Assembly (NCBI GenBank): GCA_030704615.1 | Contig: CM060733.1 | Location: 71,116,001 to 71,180,000 of the forward strand | Length of the DNA stretch: 64,000 nt | Origin: Takakia lepidozioides | Lineage: Eukaryota > Streptophyta > Takakiopsida > Takakiales > Takakiaceae | Direction: 5' to 3' | Part shown: positions 34,723 through 43,931 of the stretch, piece after piece | How the letters are laid out: each line of letters begins with the position of its first letter | Position numbering within the stretch: position 1 is the stretch's first letter | The notes under the pieces: generated by a model | What the model was told of the DNA's origin: nothing | The model's input: only the letters and a program-made list of their open reading frames with translations | Databases searched by the model: none | Program-made: the position numbers and the translations under genes

Positions 34723-35573
34723 ATGGTAGTCTTGTTTGAGGTCGATTACTGCAATTTGAGCGACGAGGAGGAACCCGCCATGGCACGGACATGCAGCAGC
34801 AGGACCCCCCAAGCGCATAGTGCCCGCGCCCCCACCACCTCCGCAAGAAGACCCTATCCGACTACACTGGCTTCCCGCACACCCGCACCCAAGCCCTCTG
34901 CACCCAAGGCCTCTACACCCGACACCCCTCCACGCACTGCCTACGAGGAAGAGCGAGAGAGGCGCATAGCAGCCAACAAGGAGACGTTGTCTCAGCTGAA
35001 CATTGGGAGCGTTGCGCGCAGGTGAGCAGATCACCCTTGTCCTTAGTATGCATGCTACACAGGTAGTGAGTAGGGGTTTCCCACCACATTAGCCTACTGC
35101 TTTTCTCCCCCATAGGTTTGATGGTGATAGCACTTTCACGATCGCCTTTTGTTTAGGGCAAGATTCTCATAGGGTTTTGGAAATGTGTGCGCAGCATAGC
35201 CAGGAGTGTACAACGGCCGACTAGGAGCTCCAAAGTTGTGTGGAACGGGCCTCCTCGACGAAGCGGGCGCTTGAAAGAACTAGCATTACCTTTGATGGCG
35301 GAGGAAGAGCCCGAGACTCCCCAGCTGGTGGGCTCTGAGGCAGAGGAACTCGACGAGCGTGATCAGGAGCTCGATGAGGATTACAAAATAGATGATGACG
35401 ACGATTCGGAGGAGGAAATGGACGAGGGCCTAGAGGAGGACGAGGATGGAGATGATGTGGACAAGGTATCAGATTTGGAGAACTACATCAGTGGTGCATG
35501 TGGACTGACCGAGCCTCCCAATGCAACGCATGCTCAGAGGGCACCCAAACGGCCAGCTCCTCTTCCACGAGAG
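34723..35573 (+). CDS. Acidic, Pro/Thr-rich cargo protein, first two exons
   Basis: Exon 1 is 34723-35021 and exon 2 is 35195-35573. They join in phase (CGC AG|C ATA) across a GT-AG intron and end at a GTAAGT donor. The protein starts MVVLFEVDYCNLSDEEEPAM, has a Pro/Thr/Ala-rich stretch, then TAYEEERERRIAANKETLSQ and RRSGRLKELALP, and a long Asp/Glu run (about residues 150-190). A YEEER..RI..N...L..L motif followed by R.S.RL occurs at the start of several plant nuclear proteins, such as WDR76/CMR1-like ones. That comparison is from memory and gives no function. No stop occurs in these exons. The following exon was not located with certainty; 37660-38178 on the same strand is a candidate. Confidence 0.55.
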
Positions 35574-36375
35574 GTAAGTGGGCATTTGCTTTTTGATTTT
35601 TTTAGGTTTTTGGCAGGGTTCATGTGCTTGATATGAGAATGCCCCGAGCACGGTTGGGATAAGTTCCAAGTAAAGAAGTTGCAATGGCAAGCAATGGGCT
35701 TTTGCAATGTGCTCCCCTCTGTTTTCAAATGGGTGCACATGAGTGGGGGGAATTAAAGGACTTCACCAGTTGCACGGGACATTGATCTGTCTACTACTTG
35801 GAACCCAATTTGTCAGTGACGTATTCTATTTTAAAGTCCAGCAATGCTTGTATGCTTGGGAGCTTTGATCCTTTGGCCGTCGCCTTTGCAGTAGTTGCTT
35901 TTGGTATGCTCATGCATGTGGTTTGGCTCCTATTTTCATTTTTTGTACACTTTGGTCTCATCAGAAATGCTTGGCAACTTATGTGCATTTGGAGTGGACC
36001 CTTGGGGAATCCCGTCATTCCCCGATATTTTGGGGCTGCTCATGCCTCTGGATTTGCGTCTTCTTATTTGTTTTTCCTTTTGGTCCCAGCAGTTCTTTCC
36101 ATTTTCCACTAGCAGTATGAAGCACCACTTTCTTGCCCTCTATACCTCATGATACAAAGGAGATTCTACTGTCTATTCCTTGGAACCCAAATCTGTTATA
36201 AAAATCTTCTATACCTTTTTCCATTTTGTGCCATGAGAAATGCTTGGGAGCTTATGTCCAGGAGGGTTACCTTTGGGTTGCTCATGCGTGTGTGTTTGGA
36301 TGCAAGACAATAGTTGCTTATGGGCTGTTTATGGCTGTGGTTTTGTCTCTTCTTGCTTGTGGGTTTCCTTTGGTC
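35574..36375. other. Spacer with an inverted relative of the 29-kb segment
   Basis: No gene. Several words (TTTGGTCTCAT, AAATGCTTGG, GCTTATG, TTGCTTGTGGGTTTCCTTTGG, GGGCTGTTTATGGCT) recur, and their reverse complements occur at about 28.95-29.45 kb. An old inverted duplication inside the element is likely. Confidence 0.45.
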
Positions 36376-36922
36376 TCATAAGCTTTTGAGCTCTTCACAA
36401 TGATTTTGAAGGACCTCCCTGTCAGCACCATCTGTCTCATCAACACCCTCCACACCGATGTTGCCTGGACGCCTTCTGGCTGGGGGGGTGTCCTGCATTG
36501 TTTGTGCCTGTTTTCTTGGGTTTTTGTTTATTTTTTCTAGGTTTCTTCTTGGCCACTGCAACTTCCAGAGTTGTATTGGCTTGCTCAAGGTGTGTTGTAG
36601 CTATCTCGGCGGCCTCCTCGGTACCTTCCTCGGTCAATGGCTCCAATTGGGTGGGTGCCACCAGCTCGTTCTTCGTGAACTTCTTGTACAGTTCCGCCTC
36701 CCCGTCAGAAATGATATTGGGTGGCAAGTCCAGCCACCAATAGCAGGGAAGATGAGTGACTTTGGCGTACTCAGCTAACTGCTTGCCGTTGTACATTGTG
36801 CAATCAGATCGGAGGCTAGCCCACTGTGTAACACTGGCTGGCATACACTTGATGTATTTGTTGCCCAGTAAATAAAAATTGATGTACCTACAGCAATGCA
36901 CCAAAACCGTCAATGCGGACAA
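36376..36922 (-). pseudogene. ParB/methyltransferase family, inverted middle exon
   Basis: The - strand reads RYINFYLLGNKYIKCMP, CTMYNGKQLAEYAKVTHLPC, YWWLDLPPNII and a Lys-rich tail (KKKPRKNKQKPKK). This is the counterpart of copy C 46309-46690 (YINFYLLPNKHI, CTMYNGKQISEYVRSSHL, KQKPKK). It lies on the strand opposite to copies B and C and alone, so the local gene order has been scrambled. An in-frame stop after HRCGGC ends the frame. Confidence 0.7.
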
Positions 36923-37659
36923 ACATGGATTGTTTCGGTAATGAAATAGACTCCAAATATGAAATCAGCGGACGGTAATCATTGCCGACTATAACTCTGA
37001 AAGACTGCACCCCTGTCCAATAGTCGGCACCGACTATGACACCCATTGGTCCCAACCCCATCTCATAGTCGTTGCCGACCACGACTCCCAACGAATCCTC
37101 AGTGTGACTGCAAACCACCCTGCCCCGTCCGGTAGTCTGTGCCGACTATGACGCACCCCTGCCACTGCCCCGTCCTATAGTCTATGTTGACTATGTCGCA
37201 CCCCTGCCACTGCCCAATCCTATAGTCTGTGCCGATTATGACCATAATTCCACCGACTATTACTGCCGACTATTATTGTGACTGCCAATTAATCCATTCA
37301 TTTGCCCTCACATGCTACGAATTGCCTACAAAGACTCTTTACATGAATTGATGGCAATGTAAATCGATTGCAAACCTATAAACGATCCTCCGGGCCGGTA
37401 AAGATCCACCAGGCTGCTTCGTGATCGGCCAACTTCGGCCAGGCCCATCCTTCATCTCGCACCAAAACAATTCCTTCCAATACTTGATGCGGTAATCGTC
37501 CACCCAATCTGAGAGGGTCTTCAGCGGATCATGGGATACGTAAAATCGTTGGAGTGAGTAAGTCGAACTTCAAAGTATGTCCATTGGTTGTTAGCATGGT
37601 TAGGATGGGTGTCCCAATGTGGTGCTTCTTGCATCCCATCATCTAATATGCTCTCTCAT

Positions 37660-38178
37660 TATTGCAGTTACGAACCGCCATTAAATTTTACGAAGCGTCC
37701 CGCTAAGGCCATCAGCAGGGTTCCAGGGTGTTCAACAAATTTTGGGATGGAGGACGTTGCCAGGGGGAAGAGGGTCAAAGTGCAAGAACAGATTGCAGCG
37801 CTACAAACTCCAGAAAAAAACTAACAACTGCCTCCGTACACGGCAGCAGCAGGCCTTGCTCAGGCAGAGGAACCGTGGGGAGGATGGTCTCAGCAGCCAC
37901 AGTGGCCAGCACAGATGCGAGCTGGAGAGCAATTCGATCGGATTCGGGACTATGTGGAGCATTCTGCAGAAGAGGGTTCTGAAAGCGAAGATACACGAAC
38001 GGAGGAGGAGTGGGAGGAAGACTGTGGTGAGGAGGGCGTCGGTTCAGAGAGGACTCCGAGCCCGGAGAACTGCTTAAGAGTTGGCTTTCACTTGCTGGAG
38101 GGATCTCCAGTAACTACTGTTGTTGGGGTGTTGCAGGATATAGCGTCGGAGTATCCCGAGGACCTTGGCAGTCCGTAA
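37660..38178 (+). pseudogene. Acidic exon related to the C-terminal exon of copy C
   Basis: An early frame reads YEPPLNFTKRPAKAISRVPG and stops at 37822-37824. The next open frame (37915-38178) reads EQFDRIRDYVEHSAEEGSES then ENCLRVGFHLLEGSPVTTVV and ends at a GTAAGT donor. QFDRIRDYVEHS is similar to RFRKVQHLVEYS of copy C near 48.74 kb. It may belong to copy B or to the acidic gene starting at 34723. Position relative to copy B is out of order, as in the rest of this region. Confidence 0.45.
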
Positions 38179-39002
38179 GTTAGGTAGTGGCATTTCGTTT
38201 TCGGGTAATGCACATATAGGGATTTTTTGTGCATTTTAATCATGGAACATATCGTCCATTGATATGCGTGTAATTCAATATTGCGGAAAGATTTTCATAC
38301 TAAAAACTGTGAAGGTAATGACATGCATCACACCCTCTTCATCTGTGGCTTCTTCGAAGTGTGGTAGCGTGATGTAGTAATCAGCTGACGATGTCCATAT
38401 GCGGCTTAACTCATCAGTTCTCCTTAGCAATTTCTGATTACTTAGGGTTTTCAAATCAATTCGCACTATAAGGGACCTTTTATATGTGTTCTTCACAGTG
38501 TGGTCCTGCGTGTTAGACAGACAGAACCCCCTTAGACGCCAGTTTTAGGTCCCTGGTAATAGTCGGTGCCGACTATTACATGTCCTACAACCTTCCCCTG
38601 TCCACTCCAGTTCGTTGCTATTTCGGAACTTTGAGCGGGGATGATATAGTCGGTGGCGACCTAAACACTCAACATTGGGGCACCGACCTCCTATTGCAAA
38701 TGAGGTATTATAGTCTGTGCCAACTACAACACCTAACTTTGGGGCACGGTAGTAGGCATTCGACCTCCTGTTTCCGTGGCCTCTTCCAAGTTGATGAAGT
38801 CGGCAGTTTAGGTTGCCGACCTCTATGTGAGGGACTTCGGGGTAGGTTTGGTGTAGGTTTGGCAAAGGCTAGGACGTCCGCTCATGCTCATGCGCTCGTG
38901 CTTGACTGTCTGCCACAATTTGTGCGATGCAAAATTGTTGTGCCGCAACTGGGTTTCTGATATCATAATTTCATGTGATTCCTCTATTTTCTTCTATGGC
39001 AG

Positions 39003-39952
39003 GGTAACAGAGAAGGCCTTCGTGGAAACTCACCTGGCACATACGCTGTACAGAGTGCAAGAAGTGGGCACAACACCACTGACAGACTTCAAGAAATCCC
39101 TCGATCCCGAGCTGTACAGGAAGTCCCTGGCGAAAGCGGACCGTACCTGGTACCGACCCACACTGGACAACCATGGTTGAAATCCTCTATGCGGTGAGGT
39201 TCATCTCTATTTTCCCGATGTGATGTGTTTTTCTTGGGGAGCTCAATGGCCTGATTGTATCCGCGGGTTATTGGGACTGCAGACGAACATCAGGGACGAC
39301 TTGGCCTATGCCAAAAGGCAGTTCTTGGAGAGTGATGCCCCCAGCAAGGCGAACGCGTCCATAGAGAGTCACGTTGTCCTGGCAGGGAAGCAATCGTGGA
39401 CCAAGTACAAGTCGAAACTTGTCAAGCAAGTAGCAATCGCTTGTCATGTGTTGACCCGGCGGAGAAGGTTAGCATGTGTTTGTTCTTGTTTTCTGCCTTT
39501 TCAGGATTCTTCTGTGAGGTTCTTTTCTCTAACCGATATTAGAACATGCAAATGAGGTGGCTGCGAATCTGGAATGACCATACAAACACGAAGCTGTTGT
39601 ACCACTTTCCCATCGAGCCAACTGACGACAAAATGAACGACTAGCTGAATGTCATAACCTGGCGGCATCAGGTATAATGTCCTCCTGTTGAGTCTATTGG
39701 ACTTCATCGCAATTTCAAATTCATGATTGTTTCGGAGTCCTGCAATGCTGCAGGTACTGACCCACACCCAGGAGCAATTGGATTGCAACACCACCACTTT
39801 CAAGTTGCAGATTGATTGGACAAAACCGGAGATAATGGAGAACGATGTGCAGTCCTGGCGAGGGCGCTTCCCAAACCTGTTCTTCAGAGAAGTGGCAAAG
39901 GCAAGACGCAGCGTATACATCGAAGAGCAGGAGGGGGCCGACAAAAATTCAC
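39003..39952 (+). pseudogene. ParB/methyltransferase family, copy B (middle exons)
   Basis: Exon 39003-39193 gives VTEKAFVETHLAHTLYRVQE and TTPLTDFKKSLDPELYRKSL, with a frame change before TTMVEILYA. Exon 39283-~39467 gives NIRDDLAYAKRQFLESD. About 39555-39680 gives MRWLRIWNDHTNTKLLYHFP, where a TAG replaces the Trp seen in copies C and D (FSDWVDK). About 39755-39952 gives PNLFFREVAKARRSVYIEEQ. Each part aligns with copy A (SLVHTLYRIQ, WLQIWNSD, SCFFREFNKD). No DGNHR domain and no methyltransferase motifs were found on this strand next to it. Confidence 0.7.
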
Positions 39953-40036
39953 GGTCAGAACCGAAACTGCAAACAGGGGGATGCATTGGCAGCAGAGTAC
40001 CTGAATAGGACTTGCAAGCTGCGGTTGGTTTTGCGC

Positions 40037-40300
40037 GGCGCCGAAATACCCCCATGCAACTTGTGAATGTTGGGCAATTGCTGTCATTTAATCCTACAAA
40101 CTTTGATGCATCTACCGTGCCTGCAAACTGAGCGATGTTGCGGTGGGTACTATTGCGGCGTCGAAATACCCCCAGGAACTTCTGAATGCTGGGCAAGTGC
40201 TGCCATGGAATCCCATATTTTCCTGCGCTTGTCGTGCCTCTGAATTGAGCCACGCTCCTTTGGGTATTGCGGTGCCAAAATACCGGCTGCATTGGGAACT
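40037..40300. repeat. ~120-bp imperfect tandem repeat
   Basis: Starts at 40037, 40157 and 40271 share GGCG.CGAAATACCCCCA, AACTT.TGAATG.TGGGCAA.TGCTG and CGTGCCT. The repeat lies between copy B and the zinc-finger gene. It partly reads as open frame on the - strand, but nothing indicates coding. Confidence 0.7.
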
Positions 40301-40375
40301 TCCACTGGCATGATGCAGCAGTAGCATGATTGTTGTTGAAATGGCTCCTGTGGTGCCGTAATAGGAAATTCGTGA

Positions 40376-41720
40376 TTGCACGTACATAAATTTTGTTCTC
40401 ATTCCATTCGGAGCCGGGTAGTTATCGAACTCCTCGCTGTCAAGCTTGCATCTTTCGCCCCCATCAGCCGACATAATATGCTGCATGACAATGGTCTGCG
40501 CCGCGTTCAGCTCCACAGCTTTTGGTCGTGCCAATGGAGACCTGGTGAGCTCCTCTCTCAATATCGCGCTGCAGCTTCTCTTGATGCGCCTGTGGCACTC
40601 CTATGGGTGTGGCATCCCACATGGACTGCACAACGTGTCATAGCAGGAGGTCCACAGACGTAAAACATCTTTGCCGGACAAGCCTCCATACAGGTAGGAG
40701 GCTGGTTGCAGATGGAGCAGACAAACGTCCTCTCCGGTACTGTACTTTGTGCTTGAAATTTGGTATCCGACGTCCCCGGCCACAAAGTGTCGTTGTGATA
40801 CCTCTCCCTCACAAAAAATGGGCAAGCCGCTCGTACGCATTTCAAACTCCCGACACAGTTCACATATCTGCAACACACGGCGTCACCCATAAATTCAGTG
40901 AAGTGGGATGACAAACTCATCTTGGTGCTATTTGGGAAATCGGCACAGACTTCTCCAAGGACTTACACGAATGTTGATATTGCAGAAAAATGTCATAGTG
41001 CCGCAAGATACTAATGTACACACGAGAAATCAGTGCCGACTTCTCCAAGAAGGTCGCAGATTCTGAAATTGCAGAGCATTCTCATAATACCTGAATTCAT
41101 TCGAAGATACACACGAGAAATCGGCACAGACTTCTGGAAGGATGAGAGAGAGCAACAAACCTGACTGCCGTGTCTTTCCTGTCTAGCAACGGCAATTTCA
41201 GATTTGTAGTTTTTGTTATAGTCCATGGGTTTCCATCATATTTCCTGTGCATGCCTTCCAGCTGGCCCGCTGCACTGGTGTTTTCTGTTGGCGGCAACTC
41301 GTACACAATGTCCCCATCTACTCTTCTGGGTAAATGGTTCACCTTCACTATTTGAACACTGTGAAAGTCGGTCCTTGAAAGCTCGTTGCGGGATGTGGTG
41401 CTGGTGCGTAGGAGCTGCAAGATGTCCACCATTGAATTTGTAACCGCATCTGTGGGTGTGGGAGTAAACACGTCGGCATCCACCTCATGTGCATCGTCGT
41501 CCTCCGTGGTGTTTGCGCGCGTGCGCGGAGGTGCGGAGTATGCTCGTCTGCTGCCAACCACCATGCAGCCCTCATCCTCCTCACTCAATATTTGAATACT
41601 CTCCGTCTTCGCAGCACGTGGGCCAAATATGGATGCGGCAGTCGGTGGAGTAAGGGATGCCGACACACTCGACGATGATGCTTGCTGGCCATATACAATG
41701 TATAGACCAGGTTGCGACAA
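40376..41720 (-). pseudogene. Zinc-finger protein with WRKY/GCM/FLYWCH-like domain, frameshifted
   Basis: Exon 1 (41720 to about 41160) starts MSQPGLYIVYGQQASSSSVS, is acidic and low-complexity, and ends TNLKLPLLDRKDTAV. It splices in phase (AG|A) at a clean GT-AG pair to about 40869. There the frame gives YVNCVGSLKCVRAACPFFV, FVCSICNQPPTCMEACPAKM and HVGCHTHRS: Cys pairs, then a CPA and a final HxH. This spacing resembles the WRKY-GCM1 class of zinc fingers found at the N-terminus of many transposases and in FLYWCH proteins. A one-base change near 40565 breaks the frame, which resumes REELTRSPLARPKAVELNAA. Role: probable DNA binding. Its link to the CACTA machinery is unknown. Confidence 0.6.
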
Positions 41721-42024
41721 AGTAAAGCGTCAGCTGGGAATAAGAGTAGCCAGAAATGCAACGTGCACGTGAAGTGCAGGAACTGCAAGTAGAGGAACTT
41801 GCCTACCAGTCATGGGATGAAGATTTGCACCGCCTAACAGTGGTCGGACTAAGCATTACAAACGGTATGCCTTGATGTCCCCATGTCTTTGCAAGTGAGC
41901 AAATGGCGATTCAGAATCATTCATCTTCACCCTCACGACTCTTGCTGCAAGATAGACCATGCTATTCTTCCTTCACATCAGAGGGTTTTCATGATAGGAC
42001 CTGGCATGATTACCTTATTTTGCA

Positions 42025-42837
42025 TCACCAGGCAACATATATGCCAAAGAGTGACTGCCCTAATGCAGATGCAATTGCATATCCAGCTCCTCTAGAGCCG
42101 AAGTTTGAGAGAATTTCCAGATGGCAATGCCTTTTTTTGGCCCTAAAAGGCTGTAGAGCCTGAGCAAATGTCGTCCAGATTTGCCTCTTTATCAGACTGA
42201 GAAGTCTACCACCAGCAATGCTGAATTGTGATGAATGTTCACCATGAACGGAAGTATGCACAATGACAAAGTGCTTGCTAAGACAAATATCCCCCAGGGA
42301 AGGGAAAGGGAAGACCTCATCATATATAGAAGCAACCAAGGCAGTTGTTGTGCCTTTGGCCTTTGTTTTTTCCGCACTCTTCACAAGCACAGACTTGGGA
42401 TCAGTTATAGCTTCACCTTTACGAGCTAGCTCTGCACAATTCCACATGAGCTCCCGTGCACCTATTTCATGTGGAATGACATAGGCCCGCGCAAAATCAT
42501 TTCGTTTAGGACTGACAATCCGAGTTTCCACAACGCCATCCTCTCCCACCTCCTCGACTTTGAAAACAGCCGTCCTAGGCTGCAATGCAAAGCGAGATCT
42601 GAGAACCTTGTCTGCGAATATCACCAAACCATCCTTGGCTTCCACTCTTACAGACGCATTTGCAGATGGACAGGTTAGGCGAACGCACTCAGCCATGTTG
42701 ACAGTGACAGAATAGAAGGTGTGCTCTGAACAGAGTGCAAGTACAAACAGAATGATGTCAGTGTCTGTATGTACATTGAGAAATTTGAAATGGAGCGGTC
42801 CTTGTCCACCACTTTCCAGGTGGCGCAGCTTTGACAT
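42025..42837 (-). CDS. Unrecognised 270-residue ORF
   Basis: A single open frame from ATG 42837 to the stop at 42025. It contains MAECVRLTCPSANASVRVEA, VFKVEEVGEDGVVETRIVSP, AYVIPHEIGARELMWNCAEL and a Lys-rich turn (KSAEKTKAKG). It looks like globular protein with a mixed alpha/beta pattern, but I do not recognise the family. It sits between the zinc-finger gene and copy C, on the strand opposite to copy C, and 5' of the zinc-finger gene on the same strand, so the two could be exons of one gene. Its length without a stop is the main support. Confidence 0.45.
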   Translation of the reverse strand: MSKLRHLESGGQGPLHFKFLNVHTDTDIILFVLALCSEHTFYSVTVNMAECVRLTCPSANASVRVEAKDGLVIFADKVLRSRFALQPRTAVFKVEEVGEDGVVETRIVSPKRNDFARAYVIPHEIGARELMWNCAELARKGEAITDPKSVLVKSAEKTKAKGTTTALVASIYDEVFPFPSLGDICLSKHFVIVHTSVHGEHSSQFSIAGGRLLSLIKRQIWTTFAQALQPFRAKKRHCHLEILSNFGSRGAGYAIASALGQSLFGIYVAW

Positions 42838-43931
42838 TTAGCAAACGGCATTCTTTGGCATTTTCCAACGGCAACTTACCTGTCGGAATCCGCGTAAATC
42901 CCTAACATTCCGACTGATTGCCGGAAGTCTGCAACGACTTCACGGCAGTGCAACGTATCCCGCAGATGGACCCACGAAGTCCGTTGTTGCCGTTCAAAAT
43001 GGAACCGGCAAGTCGGTGCAGATGTCTTCTTCGAAAATGAACCTGCCGGAAGTCTGCGCTGACTTCTGGAAATGGTCTGCCGGAATGTAGTTTTCATATA
43101 ACATGGACGCACGAAAACGGCATGTCTGTGACGACTTCTGGTATTTTCTGACAGGAATCTGTCGAAATATGCCTAAATGGCTTGCTGGGACTAAGTTTTT
43201 GGAGACAGGCAGCAATATAACGTTCAAGTCGGTGCCGACTTGCCGGAAGTGCACTCCCGGCGGCCTCAAAAGTCCAACTTTGGGCGGACTAACAGCAATG
43301 TCCCCGGAAAGTCTGTGCCGACTTCCCAGAAAACCGACGGGCAGTCCGCGCATGCAATGTCAGGCGTCCAGGCTGCCCTTACATTTGGGAATAGACCAGC
43401 CGGGAAGTCGGCAGAGACTTCCTGGCAATTATCCGTTTTCAGGCGGACATAAGCCGGGAAGTCTGGGCAGACTTCCCGGAAACATCGTTATCAGGCAGAC
43501 ATCACCGGCAAGCCTGCACAGACTTGCCGCAAAATTCCACATTCAGGCGCTACGTGTGACGTTTTGCGGCACTACATGTGTTATGTGGTCACGCGTTAGG
43601 GATTGAAGTGCCGGGAAGTCTATGCAGACTTGCCGAAAATTGTGCGTTTTCAGGTGATGACTTTGACCTTTCAGGCAGCGCACGTGTCGCTTAAGCACCC
43701 ATTGGGGCCTACGTTGTGAGTGGCGCATCCTTGAAACATCTTCCAGAAGCGTCGCCGCGAAGCGACTTCCACCAAGCCGCCACTTTCTTGTCTTCCGCCA
43801 AACTGCCTCTTTGCTCCCGCACCTGCTCCTTCGCTTCATCGCTCAGTCTGCCCACGCCTTCTGCCCCTCCGTGGATTGCAGCAGTATGTTGCAACACTTT
43901 TGGAGAGGCGCTCCCGGTTTTTTCAGCAACC

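Noticed and set aside
35187-35636. The long Asp/Glu run as evidence of a specific chromatin protein
   Set aside because: Acidic low-complexity tracts are not diagnostic of function.
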